Source of the DNA: Ipomoea triloba
Taxonomy: Eukaryota; Streptophyta; Magnoliopsida; Solanales; Convolvulaceae
Assembly (NCBI RefSeq): GCF_003576645.1
Contig: NC_044930.1
Span: 1,132,390-1,196,389, forward strand
Direction of reading: 5' to 3'
DNA length: 64,000 nt
Position numbers and translations under genes: made by a program
The notes under the pieces: model-generated
The model's database searches: none
Told to the model about the DNA's origin: nothing
What the model saw: the letters and a program-made list of their open reading frames with translations, nothing else
Shown here: one piece after another, positions 12,804 through 23,886 of the stretch
Layout: the number at the start of each line of letters is the position of its first letter
How positions within the stretch are numbered: the stretch's first letter is position 1

Positions 12804-14638
12804 GTAACACAGTAAGTTATTAGTTATAAGCTAATTACCAAATACCAAAGTATGTGATTACTTAGGGTACTATATATGGGGACAAGTGATGAGTGTACTC
12901 GAATAATTTGTAGTATAATATTCATTGGATTAGGTTGCTGAATTATTGAATAGTCATATCATGGATCAGGGTCTACCATGCAATGTGAATTTGTGTCTAT
13001 TTACATACTGAATAATCACACTTTGAATTGTGAGCATTCAATATATAAATTGTGAATATTTCGTATGTAAACTGTGTCTGACCCGAGGTCCACATAATAG
13101 TTTGTCTGAATTATTTGATTGGGCCTATGTCCCTAACGGCATTAGGAACTGAAGCCTTGGGGGGCCCATGATAGTGAACTTGATGAGCCGTTGATGTACA
13201 ATTGGCCCAATTTATACTCTTAAATCTTAATTAATGAAATATTCAAAAGATCACCAAATCTATGCATGGGAATATGCATGATATGGTCGAATATTTTTGT
13301 AGAAAAAGGATAATTAAAAAAAAAAAAACAACAACAACAAAAAAACCACCCAATAGTGATTGCCTAGGCGAGACTCGAGAGGATAAAGTCCAATTGACTT
13401 ACCTAAAATAACTTATAATTATTTATCGTGTGAATTGCTTGGTAACCAATTACCATAAAATCTACAAAGTATTATAACGATTAATAACAATCTTAGTAAA
13501 TTAACTCTTGTTTGACTAGGTGATAATATGAACTTGAGCCAACCTCATATTTTGGTTGGCCCCACCTCTAAAACTAGTCATTTATGACCAATTTCACAAA
13601 ATAAGTATAATCTAATTTACACAAATATATACTTCGTAATTAATTATAACATAAGCGAACTTAACTTGCTTGACTGGTTTTTTGCTTTGATATTCCTTTA
13701 CTTGTTTCTTGATAAGGTTAACCAAAAAAAAAAAAAAAAAGGCTTTTTATGATATATAACCATATAGAAATGACTCCTAATTTATCATAAGATTAAATCT
13801 CTAGTCCCCATCAAATCCTAACATTATATGATAAGATCTTATAACACATGTGTCATGAATCCTAACATATAAATAAATTATTTATTTATTTATTTATTCT
13901 AATAATGACAAATTATTAAAAATATAAGTAGTACCAAAAATCGTGGACTTGGTCTTATTGGCCAGTCCAACCAATGATAATAACAACATGAAAACATAAT
14001 GGTACAACAGCCACAACTTTTGTGGTCACCCTTGTCCTTGCCACCACACCATTCATCTTTACTCGTCGGGTCTTTTCCCGTTTCTCGACAAGTAAAACTT
14101 TTACAAAAACACAATTATATTTAAGCTCGTATAATCACAAGGTCTCAAATTTAATTATTTGTGAGAACCGATCAATATGAACCATGATTAGTTTAGCTTC
14201 ATGTGGTCCTTTGTCAGTTAAAATTACCTAATAGGTTTCATCCAAAAATCACAAATAAAGTGTATCATATAAGTAAAAAGTATAGTAAAATATCTCAAAA
14301 TGGCCGAAAAAAAAAAAAAAGTAAAGCATGATTCTAATAATATACTCATTAAATCTGCTATATATAATTTTTTTTTAGTGCAAATAATCTTTCATAGAAA
14401 TGGGAAATATGTATAATATAATTCATAGTTACTTATGGACTCCATTATTGGGGTCAACATCACTTTAATCATTTGTACAGCAAAATTTCTGACTTTACAT
14501 ACTTTGATTACAATTTACATTTTTATTTACTGTTATATCATGCAGCAAAAGGATACCGACCACCGTCACGGTGGAGCTCCGCTTCCTCCTCCAGCCCCCG
14601 CCGCCACCAAGTCCGGCCCTTTCCGGAGGCACCGGTAG
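11409..14638 (+). CDS. HVA22-like protein (TB2/DP1/HVA22 family)
   Basis: Six exons join in frame: 11409-11440, 11530-11628, 11889-11945, 12028-12091, 12188-12394 and 14546-14638, giving 183 aa. The TB2/DP1/HVA22 domain covers roughly residues 10-95: LGYAYPAFECFKCVE, LRFWCQYWIVVGLVRVLES, ISWIPMYSEVKLAFFIYLWY and PKSKGTEYIYG. Family members are reticulon-like, hairpin-forming ER membrane proteins (yeast Yop1, REEP5), and plant HVA22s are often ABA- or stress-induced. The closest plant subgroup appears to be the longer HVA22-h/i/j type, but the C-terminal tail here is short, ending in the basic Pro/Ala-rich sequence PLPPPAPAATKSGPFRRHR. The last intron is long (2.15 kb), so the final exon is the least certain part. 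Without splicing, exon 5 reads through to a stop near 12460. Confidence 0.88.
12395..14545 (+). other. Long last intron of the HVA22-like gene
   Basis: An AT-rich 2.15-kb intron containing poly-A runs (about 12770-12802, 13318-13328, 13724-13740) and a (TTTA)n-like stretch at about 13878-13897. I saw no second gene in it. Confidence 0.5.
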
Positions 14639-14919
14639 CCTCCGATGATCTGCGGCAGCCCTGCTCCGGCTAACCAAGAACTGTACTTGTAAATAATTTG
14701 GCAAATTTATATTTTTTTTAATTATAATTTCAAAGAAAGTGTACTTTGCATGTTTGAATAGTAGACGCGGTTTGTAAAGCCACCAATTGAGAAAATGAAA
14801 AGTGGAAATAAATTATTTTTAAGACTTTTTTACAGATTATTATTATTATTATGTGGAATTGCAATAGAACATATTCTGTAAAGATTTGTTTGACAAATAA
14901 AAAAATTACAAACTTGTCA

Positions 14920-15465
14920 TCATCTGACGCTCCGAAGCCCAATTGCGCGGAGCAGCCAGTCAACGGTGCGGGTCAACGGGAGAAGAATGTGGCGATCCAC
15001 GAAGTTTAGGAGGGCGACGACGGGGGCGTTGCCGGAGAAGCGGAGGCAGAGGCGGCGGAGGAAGGTGCCGGCGGAGGAATCCGGCGAGGTGGACATGGGC
15101 TGGAGGTAAGCCCAGGCGGCCTGTTTGACGAGGCGGTTGCGGATGAGGATTTCGGCGGAGCCGTGGTGAGATCCCGGCGTCATGGGCCTCGGGGAGTTGA
15201 CGGCGGCGCCGCCGGGCAGGAGGTCCTTCAGGGAGGTGTAGTTCACCGGCTTGATCGAGAAGAGCTCGAAATCGCCGTCGGTCTGCGATGACCCGGATGA
15301 CGTGGCGGACGACGCCGCCGTCGTGGCGTACGAGGAGGAGGAAGAAGAAACCTCACGGCCGTTGTGGAGGCTGAGCTGCGCCGGAGCGATGACGGAAGCG
15401 GAGATGGAGTTGCGGCGGCGGAGAAGACCGTTTTGCGGCGCCGGTGGGGCTATGACATCTGCCAT
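14920..15465 (-). CDS. Conserved plant protein of unknown function
   Basis: Intronless, 181 aa, GC-rich coding. Features in order: a basic N terminus with LRRRNSIS; a Ser-rich linker; the block FELFSIKPVNYTSLKDLLPG; then RNRLVKQAAWAYLQPMSTSP; and a C-terminal hydrophobic segment (APVVALLNFVDRHILLPL). I recognise the YTSLKDLLP plus NRLVKQAAWAYLQP signature as that of a small plant-only family without a known function. The C-terminal hydrophobic stretch could be membrane-associated, but it is not a clean transmembrane helix. The gene is convergent with the HVA22-like gene, whose stop is 281 bp away. Confidence 0.82.
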   Translation of the reverse strand: MADVIAPPAPQNGLLRRRNSISASVIAPAQLSLHNGREVSSSSSSYATTAASSATSSGSSQTDGDFELFSIKPVNYTSLKDLLPGGAAVNSPRPMTPGSHHGSAEILIRNRLVKQAAWAYLQPMSTSPDSSAGTFLRRLCLRFSGNAPVVALLNFVDRHILLPLTRTVDWLLRAIGLRSVR

Positions 15466-15845
15466 GGTTCGCCGGAGAAATTCTCTTGCAGAGTGAGTGA
15501 CGGAGCGTTATGCTAAATAGAGATTTGTGGGCTTTGCTTTATGGTAATCGTACGTTTGAGTAAAGCGATTAGTGGCGTCTGTCGTCACCGTCTTTCAAAC
15601 GTTGGATTTAGGTTTTGAGCTTTTGTCTTTCAACTTGCCTTTTTATTATTGGTTTCTTTGATTATGGAGTGCTTTCATTAGTTCATTCTACTCCCTCAAC
15701 TTTACAAATTGCTATTTTGTACCCCTTTTAGTCTTTACTATTCAATGGATACACTAATACAAATCCTTCCATTACTTAATTGAGGATCAATATCTAAGGA
15801 AACAAATTTTCACCTTCCTTTTAATAATCTATACAACACAATACC

Positions 15846-16014
15846 GAATCTTAGAGTGTTAGGATAATGACATCATTGTATTTTTTATAATCGAAAGACA
15901 AAAGACTGAATCTTAGAGTGTTAAGATAATGACATCATTGTATCTTTTATAATCAAAAGCAAAAAGATTGAATCTTAGAGTGTTACAATAATGACATAAT
16001 TGTATCTTTTATAA
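15846..16014. repeat. Tandem repeat, 62-bp period, about 2.7 copies
   Basis: Units start at 15846, 15908 and 15970, each with GAATCTTAGAGTGTT followed by ATAATGACAT and TTTTATAAT. The spacing is exactly 62 bp in both intervals, with a few substitutions between copies. The third copy is truncated. Confidence 0.85.
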
Positions 16015-17189
16015 TATTGAATCGTGCTAATCTTTTCATTTATTTCTTCGTATGAAAATTAAAATCTATAGGTATTATATTTAGATACAGAGTCAAATAT
16101 GCTTTGTAAATCAAAATTGCTGGTCTTTCTTCCTAAATTCCACCCCTATAGTCAACTGAGTTGTCGGCTAGTGTATATTGAGTTTTGAAACTAGATTGCA
16201 TTGATTTACTTCCTCACAAGGCTGGAAGTAAGTTCATGAAGCCTAAGATATAGCATAACTAAAATAAATAAGTGGCAGAATTTCAATTTAAGATAAACAC
16301 AAGTGTTATTTTGGTGAAATAATGATATGCAAAGGAACACGTGGTTCTTGTTGTATGCAAATAGGCAAACGCAACAACTTCAATTACCATATACTCATGT
16401 CGCCTGTTTTTATCCAATTTATAGACTTTGACAGCTAGCCATTGGCCAATTCCCAACTCGTGAAGTATCCCTCTTTGGGTTAGGGAATTTTGGTGGAAAT
16501 TGAAGTTGTGCTTTTTTGGGTTAAGTCCAAATCTAGTATATTTTTGAATGTCTCAATATATATATATAAATTATGAGAATTCAGAGTTTAGAATATTTTG
16601 TATAGTTTATAGTGGAGCACTATTGAGAGCTTATGGAGTGATTATTCTCATGTGTCACTGTTTTGATACGTAGGATGTAGTAGTTGAGGTTGATCGTCTT
16701 TCTCATTGTGGAGTCTTTTATAGTGGAATAGGATATAGTATTCAGCGGTTCGATCATTATAGGTTACCAACTATTTATTGGTGGAACAATTGAGAATATT
16801 ACTTTTTATGGTAAATTAATGAGAATTTATGGTAAAATAATTGGTGATATCATGATAAATTAATATTCCAAGATTATTTGGATAGCTATGAGTGGATGTT
16901 ATAATCAGTTTCATGGGGAAAGGAAAGAAAAAGGAGCAAGCTGTAAAATGCACCGCCATTAATTATTAATTTATTATAATTCAGAGGGAGATGGTGAAAG
17001 CAATCAATGAATCTTCTTCTGCATAACATACATCTTTTTGGTTTGCACAATTATTATTGGAGAATGCAATACCTAAAGTTGAAGAATGTTTGGTAGAAGA
17101 GATGATAAACCATTTTTGAAACTTTTTTTTTTTTTTTTAATTTTATCCTGTACTTTTTGTCTTATTGCAGGCTTCCAAACATTCTGCAG

Positions 17190-17270
17190 GCTTGAGCTTG
17201 GGTGGCTCGAGCTCGATTACTAATTGGGGATCGAGCTCGAGCTCGGCTTGAGTGCTCGAGTTCGATGCCA
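17190..17270. repeat. GAGCTCGA-rich imperfect repeat patch
   Basis: Clustered copies of CTCGAGCTCG / GAGCTCGAGCTCGG occur within about 80 bp, unlike the AT-rich surroundings. This is probably a fragment of a dispersed repeat. Confidence 0.5.
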
Positions 17271-17459
17271 AAGATCCACTCCATCTAATAGCTAAGAAAG
17301 GCAAGATTTATAAGATTGTCATCATTAAAGAAATCGAAATTTCAGCCAACATGAACACATGGCAAGGGCAATCATAAATTAACGGCAAGAAAACCAATCA
17401 TCATATATTTATAAGAACAACCGAAGAATCGAAGCAACTGTTTGTTTGTTGTATTTATA

Positions 17460-18443
17460 TTACAGTGTCACATTATCATCATCAAATTTGGCACCCCACA
17501 GGGGAGAGGTTCTCACCGGCATGGAAGAACTGCAGCAGACCTCTAACCTATCCCGAAACCGAACCTCCGACGATTTCAACATCAGAGGCAGCGACAAACA
17601 CACCCCTTTCTCCACGCACATTTGATGTCTGGGTTTGATCCTGTTTTCTAAGCTAAACGAGAAATACTGCGGATAATCCATCAATTCTTTCAATTCCCTC
17701 CCCATTTCGACCAAAAAGTAGTTGAATTTCGGCTCCAGATTCTCCTCTACGCTGTACCGGAACAGGGGAGGGAACCGCCGGAAAATGGCCGTGGATTCTT
17801 GCTTGGAAAAACCCAGTCTTTGGAAGTAATCGAGTCTGGGGAGGAATTTGGAGTCGACGGAGCAGCAAAGAAGAGTCGCCCATCGGGAAACGTCGTTGAT
17901 TCCGACGGTGGTTTGCAGGAAATTGAGAGTTGGCCGGAGATGTTCCTCGACGGGGCGCGTGAGCAGCCGCGGTCGCCGGCGGATGACTCCGGGGAGGCTC
18001 CGGGCGTCCACCCCGGCTTCCCGGAGGAGAAACGTGACGGCGGGTAGGAGCGTGGAGGAGAGAGGGGTGGTTAAAATCTCCGGGCACGTGTGCAGCACGC
18101 GCCGCACGTCATGGCTGCCGAGATTTAGGGCGTGGAGGAAATCAATAACGGATTTCACCTGCCGGAGCGAGGCGGAGACGAGCGACGGATTGGAATTGAA
18201 GCAGCGGAAGGAGTCTACTCCGAGGGAGTCTAAGTACAGAAGCTTTTCTTGAAGATGGGAGTTTTGGTGTGGGGTGAAGGGTTTTTTCGCCGGGAGAGAA
18301 ACGTCGGGGAGATCGGCGGGAGGAGGTGGAGGCGGGGCGGGAGGGAGGTGGAGGTGTTTGGGCGGCGGAGAGGGGAGTTTGGGCTTGAGAAGGGCGGCGG
18401 CGGGGGAGGCGGTGGCGGAAGAGAGGCTGAGAGTTTGTGGCAT
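17460..18443 (-). CDS. mTERF domain-containing protein, probably chloroplast-targeted
   Basis: Intronless, 327 aa. The N terminus is Ser/Ala-rich, then strongly Pro-rich (residues about 20-45), consistent with an organelle transit peptide. From about residue 60 the helical mTERF repeats follow: YLDSLGVDSFRCF, LRQVKSVIDFLHALNLGSHD, VRRVLHTCPEILTTPL, LPGVIRRRPRLLTRPVEEHL, ESTAIFRRFPPLFRYSVEEN and the C-terminal FSFSLENRIKPRH and EKGVCLSLPLMLKSS blocks. mTERF proteins bind nucleic acid in plastids or mitochondria and affect transcription, splicing or ribosome biogenesis. Size and the C-terminal blocks resemble the small plant mTERF10/11 type, but I do not assign an orthologue. The ATG at 18443 gives a good transit peptide; the sequence further upstream is low-complexity in this frame. 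Confidence 0.9.
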   Translation of the reverse strand: MPQTLSLSSATASPAAALLKPKLPSPPPKHLHLPPAPPPPPPADLPDVSLPAKKPFTPHQNSHLQEKLLYLDSLGVDSFRCFNSNPSLVSASLRQVKSVIDFLHALNLGSHDVRRVLHTCPEILTTPLSSTLLPAVTFLLREAGVDARSLPGVIRRRPRLLTRPVEEHLRPTLNFLQTTVGINDVSRWATLLCCSVDSKFLPRLDYFQRLGFSKQESTAIFRRFPPLFRYSVEENLEPKFNYFLVEMGRELKELMDYPQYFSFSLENRIKPRHQMCVEKGVCLSLPLMLKSSEVRFRDRLEVCCSSSMPVRTSPLWGAKFDDDNVTL

Positions 18444-19440
18444 GTTGGGGTGGTGGTCACATTGTCGTATGGTGGAGAGTTAAGGGGCGTGGAGGAAAAA
18501 GATAAGAAGAGTGGCTGAGATGGCATTTGCTAAAGATGGCTGTAATCTCAAAATTGGAAGGTTATGGTAGTTGAGGATAATGGTTGCAAGGGTCAATATA
18601 AATCAATGGATATGACCTAGAACCAATCGCTTTAGCTAAAACATGGACGGACTAGTTCGTTGATCGCTTAATGTGATGAATTATACGAGAACTAAAAGTG
18701 TTAATGAGGGTTATGCATGCACGAGTAGTCAAGTCAGCATAAGAGAGGCCTAACACCTTACAATCTAGAGTCTGCCCTAAATTCAGACAATTTGTTTCAA
18801 CTAAGACACTCTCGAGGGTCGTATATTTAATCTACAATAGAGCTTCGTTACATATTAGTGCTTTAGCCATCATCGTGTATTGTACATAAATGAGAAGGTC
18901 ATTCATGGTACCCATGAAAATTCCATTGTCTTTAAACAAGCAGATCCCAAAATGACGTTGTGCTTGTTTCGGTTGATAAACTTGAGTTGAACTTACAAAT
19001 AATGTAATATGGATTGTTAGACTATCGCGTATCGAGGATAATTCAATATGACACTAAGGTCCTGGAGTAAGGGATTTCGTCTTTTATGGACAATATAATA
19101 TTGTAGTGAACTTGGTTATGAAGTTATGGGTTATTTTTTATATGTTAATTTGTTATACACGAGTCTTTAGAGAAAGTGATGATTAATAGTGATTCAAAGA
19201 TGGTTATCCATAAGATTGGTCAAATTGGGCATGACAAATTGTTTTTTTGGTAACAAACTATTCCGTAACAATTACTGTGTGCCAATTTACACCTATTTAA
19301 TTTTACTGTCATATTTTCCACTCATCCAAACACGCCACGAGTCTTTGCTCGTTTATATCGCCGCCGCTACATATCCAGTCGCCGGAATCCCATTTCCAAT
19401 CTGCGTCTTTGCTGCTCCGATCTCTTTTACCGATTCTTCA
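18444..19440. other. Divergent intergenic region between mTERF and peroxiredoxin genes
   Basis: About 1 kb shared by two outward-facing promoters. Nothing coding is supported. An open frame enters the peroxiredoxin first exon from 19189, but the protein is expected to start at the ATG at 19441. Confidence 0.5.
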
Positions 19441-22325
19441 ATGGCGTCCGCCGCAACTTCAACGGCTCTGCTATTCTCAAACCTCAAATCCGCCATTTCA
19501 CCAAAGTCCTCCGCAAACCCCTCTTTCGCTAAAACCCTAACTGTTCAGTCCTCTTTCAATGGTCTCCGCAATGCCAAGCCCTTGCTCTCCCGTGTCCCCC
19601 GCTCCCTATCTTCCCGCGCCGCTCAAGCTAAGCACCGCAGCTTCGTCGTTCGCGCTTCAGTAAGCAGCCCCCTTTCCCCATTTTCATGTCTGTTCGGTGA
19701 TATACTCGATGCTGAAAGTCTGAAAGAGTTAAAGATGGGTGCTTTTTTGTTTTTGAAGTCCTTTTTATGTGATTTCTTTTTGTATATACGTGAATGATCT
19801 AGCACTGAATCAGTTACTCAAACTCTGATGAAATGGTGGAGAAATGGCTTAGGGTTCAAGTTATTATTTTTACTATACTAGACTGAGAACTGATCTCAAA
19901 GACTGGTCTGACTTATCTCTGCACTATAATACAGTGAACACGGAGTCTGTTGAGCCTTTTATATTCTGAAACTAAGGTTTACCTGTCAAAAGCTTTAGCC
20001 TTTATGATTGGTGTTTCAAGTTATCAATGCTTGAGAGAAATGTCTAGGTATTCTTATAGAGATTCTCGGATTTAGGTGATTTTTTATGCAGGCTATGAAT
20101 CATATAACTTAAAAAAAGAATGCTATCCTTGCTGAAAATGTAATGTATGTATATATAAGCTCATTGGTTGTTACTCTAGTTTCGAGTTTGTGTAAATTAG
20201 GCATGTTGATTGCATTTTTTGTATTTTAAATATTTGTGAATCATTGAGCTGAAGTTTTTTTTTTCTTGGTTCTTATCCACAGAGTGAACTTCCATTGGTA
20301 GGGAATCAGGCACCAGATTTTGAGGCTGAGGCTGTTTTTGATCAGGAATTCATCAAGGTACATTTTCTGTCATTTTCCCCTCTCGTTTTCACCCTAGAAT
20401 GCAATTGGAAAAATTAATTTGCTGAAATTACTGGACGAATCAACAATTTTTTGAGATTGCATAATTGGATATTTATTGTTTAATATTATGATGTTTGTTG
20501 AAGTTCTTGGCTGGTTTTTGAGGTATGTCTTGGAAGCTGTAGAGGTGACTAGTTGGCAGAGGATGCAAATATAAGGGGTTAAGTGGTAGTTGATTCTAGG
20601 CCATGGATTGGAAGTGGTGACAGGGTGGATGGGCAAGAGAGCTCTAAGGGTTGTGCATGAAAGGGAGCAAGGGTGAAGGAGAAGTGAGGGGGTAGATTGT
20701 TTAATACTTGCTCTTAAGTTCGAGTTGTCAATTTTATCGGTACATTTTTGGAAAATAGAAGCCAGAATTTCAGACAACTAACCTTTATACAACAATAGCC
20801 ATTTATTCATTTCAATGTTTTTTTTTTTTTTTGGAGATCTGAGGTGTTGTTCTCAAATGAATTTTCCTTTTAATGCTCACCTTTTTGTTCTAATTAAGTA
20901 CTAGTTTTCTGTATTTTTTCCCGTAACAGAGTCTAGGATGTTGTGCTTTGTTTCATATAATCATTTATTGTCATTGCAGGTTAAGCTTTCAGACTATATT
21001 GGGAAGAAATATGTGATTCTCTTTTTCTACCCACTGGACTTCACATTTGTTTGTCCCACCGGTGAGTTCAAGAAATAACATAGCAGGACTTTCCACATGC
21101 CTATAATGAGTTAGACCTGTAATATGCCTGCTGAACTTGTTTCCTAAACAACTCTCTTTTCATTTATTTTGCAGAGATCACTGCTTTCAGTGACCGCTAT
21201 GAGGAATTTAAGAAGTTGAACACTGAAATTTTGGGTGTATCAGTTGACAGTGTGGTGAGTTATTTTCACAACTCAGTTCTTTATTGTATATGCATGTGCC
21301 TCCATATCTTGATGAACATCATTATTATACTTTCTTTCTGACCTATAACTCACTTGGAAGATAGTTGTTAGCATCACTGCATGCCTTTTATCTTGATATT
21401 TGATACACCTTACTGGGGACGCAAATATTCAAAGCACCAAATGAATATCAAAATCTCATGTTCGCTTCCTTGCAGTTCTCTCATCTTGCATGGGTCCAGA
21501 CAGATAGAAAGTCTGGGGGCTTGGGTGATCTGAACTATCCATTGATTTCTGATGTCACGAAATCAATATCAAAATCTTATAATGTTCTGATTCATGATCA
21601 GGTAAGAATTCGATTCTGTTAAAGATTAGCCTTTTTGTTGAGCTGTACTGAGAAACAACTATTGGGTTGCATGTTTTAGTTGAAACTGCATAATTTCAGC
21701 ATTTTGACAATACATTTACCCTATTCTATATTCCCTTTTTAAAATATGCATGCTTATACAAGACATAGGATGCTATTCTGATGTGCCTATCGTGACCTTT
21801 ATACTTGGTGGTTGGTGTTTGTACTCTGAATTTTCGTTGCTAAAGTACCTTTAATTGGTTTTCTATTCCCTTGCTCATGGCTTGTGTAATCCAGGGAATT
21901 GCGTTGAGAGGACTCTTTATTATTGACAAGGAGGGAGTTATTCAACACTCCACCATCAACAATCTAGCTATTGGCCGAAGTGTTGACGAAACAATGAGAA
22001 CACTCCAGGTAACCATAAAACTTGACGTTACATTTTGGATCTTTTCAACAATGCTTAACACGAGTTTGGCTCGTGAAAGATAAAAACGGAAGTCAAACAT
22101 ATACACTTCAAGATTATCGGCCATTCTTTTTGACAATGTGGAAACAACAATTCCACAAACTCAATTGAGCATTAAGAAAAACTGACATCCTTTGGGTGCT
22201 CGCCTCAGGCGTTGCAATATGTCCAAGAGAACCCAGATGAGGTATGCCCGGCTGGATGGAAGCCCGGGGAGAAGTCGATGAAGCCAGATCCCAAGCTGAG
22301 CAAGGAATACTTTGCAGCTGTGTGA
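19441..22325 (+). CDS. BAS1: 2-Cys peroxiredoxin BAS1-like, chloroplastic
   Basis: Seven exons join in frame: 19441-19659, 20283-20357, 20980-21061, 21175-21254, 21476-21601, 21895-22008 and 22209-22325, giving 270 aa, the normal length. Residues 1-about 70 are a Ser/Arg-rich chloroplast transit peptide, coded mostly by exon 1. The mature protein begins near [15 protein letters not shown]. The peroxidatic Cys is in FTFVCPTE (about Cys123) and the resolving Cys in DEVCPAGW (about Cys245). The GGLG motif (about 166-169) and the C-terminal YF (about 266-267) mark a hyperoxidation-sensitive typical 2-Cys Prx. The enzyme reduces H2O2 and alkyl hydroperoxides in the stroma using thioredoxins or NTRC. 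AATAAA signals follow the stop at about 22442 and 22557. No irregularity seen. Confidence 0.97.
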
Positions 22326-22556
22326 GCATGGCGGGCTTAAACGCAGCCACACAACCGCCCCACATCTCTTGCTTGTAGAGCATATAGAGTTTTCGGGTTC
22401 TGTAGCACATCCCCTCTTGGGCTTGTTCAAGCATTTTATTGAATAAATATGTGAAGAATTTCATGTTTGGGCTTGTACCCAATTTGGGCAAGTTAGTGCA
22501 CTAGAAATTTGTACTCTCTGCTATTACTGCTTACTATATTGAAGTGAGGCTTGATC

Positions 22557-22562
22557 AATAAA
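22557..22562 (+). terminator. Candidate polyadenylation signal of the peroxiredoxin gene
   Basis: AATAAA, about 230 bp past the stop codon. Another lies at 22442-22447. Both are at plausible distances; which one is used cannot be seen from the sequence. Confidence 0.4.
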
Positions 22563-22817
22563 ATGCATATTGCAGGGTGCAATGCTTTAAAATTTCAATA
22601 TATTAAGTACTTTTTATATACATTTGAAGGGTAAAAATTGAATTATTGGTTGATATTTGCTAGTATTTATGTCTGATTAATCTTAGCATAAAATCAATCT
22701 GGTGAAACTCGTCTTGTGACCTTAATTGGTAAAAAATCAACTTAGTTTGCTCATAGCTGGTTGGTTCAAATTAGAAATATCAATAGACAGTTTTTATGGG
22801 AAGTACTATTTGACGAC

Positions 22818-22905
22818 TTGATATACTAAAACCTATTAAGTTTGTTCGAGTAAGACATGGATTGATATACTAAAACCTGTTAAGTTTGTTCGAATAAGAC
22901 ATGGA
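22818..22905. repeat. Tandem duplication, 44-bp unit, two copies
   Basis: Copies at 22818-22861 and 22862-22905 both read TTGATATACTAAAACCT then TTAAGTTTGTTCGA then TAAGACATGGA. They differ at only two positions, so this is a recent slippage-type duplication. Confidence 0.9.
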
Positions 22906-23886
22906 TAATAATTCTAATAGCATTTTTTATATTGAACCTTTGAGTTTATGGTATTTAATTACAAAATCTTTGGCATAGTCATATGGTTTAAGTTTGACTT
23001 TCCCCGGATCTCCCTACAAACAATCAAGATTCTAGCAATTATCTATCTTAATGAAAACAAAATATCAGACAGATTTTGGTTGACTGAGGAAATCCCATTA
23101 TATATCACATGTAATCCTCAATTATCTATATTGCAGATTCGTTTGTTTGTATCATTAGTGGTTGGTTTATGACCTAACCCCCCACCCCCTCCCATTAACC
23201 AGGATTCAGAAATGTTCTGTTTTGTTGGTTGAAATTCCTTAATCAAGCAGCAATAAGCATCTCCATCAATAATCAACCAATAATGTGTTATCCATTTATA
23301 ATTCTCATTATTGTTGCAGATCAGATATATATTCTGTAATCTTAGTAACAAAGCTTGTCTTGTCGGCTCACCTTTAAATTCATAATCTATTTATGAACTT
23401 ATTTTAGTTGGTTGATCAATCGAGTTATATATGTCCCGTAACATAGGATAATATTTATACTTTATGACTTGTTCTACATTTATTTTTTATTTAAAATGCT
23501 ATATATTCTTTATTTATTTTAGGGTATATAATATTTATTACTCAAAAAAAAAAAAAAAAAAAAAAAAGGCAAATGGAATATTGGGAGAAAACTGGATCTG
23601 TACAAGATCCACAAAAGCTGGAGATTTTCCTTCTTTTTTTTTCTTCTTCCAATATGTATATGGAACATGTTTGATTACAAAAGGGCACAGCCCCCAGCCC
23701 CCACCCCACCAAAAAAAATAGCAATAAGTTTTCTTGTTTCTGCAATCTGCATGCATGCCTCAGTAGGGCAAAAACAACCTTGCAAAAACTATATATATAT
23801 ATATTATATTATATCTATATTTACTGCAAAATGCTAAAATATCCCATAATGATAAAGTGCTAGTGTCTTCTTTATCAGCACAATTC

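Larger units (their letters stand above)
15466..17459. other. Intergenic between two minus-strand genes
   Basis: Contains a three-copy 62-bp tandem repeat (15846-16014) and a GAGCTCGA-rich patch (17190-17270). The part next to 17459 is the 3' flank of the mTERF gene and the part next to 15466 is the promoter of the unknown-function gene. No gene seen. Confidence 0.5.
22326..23886. other. Convergent intergenic region, peroxiredoxin to LOG
   Basis: Holds the 3' ends of two convergent genes. Contains a 44-bp tandem duplication (22818-22905), a long poly-A run (about 23545-23567) and a (TA)n stretch near 23790. No further gene. Confidence 0.5.

Noticed and set aside
17799..18526. Several overlapping open frames around the mTERF gene
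   Set aside because: GC-rich shadow frames. Only the 327-residue frame shows mTERF repeats.
19189..19440. Upstream extension of the peroxiredoxin first exon
   Set aside because: The transit peptide starts normally at 19441, and the upstream residues are not family-like.
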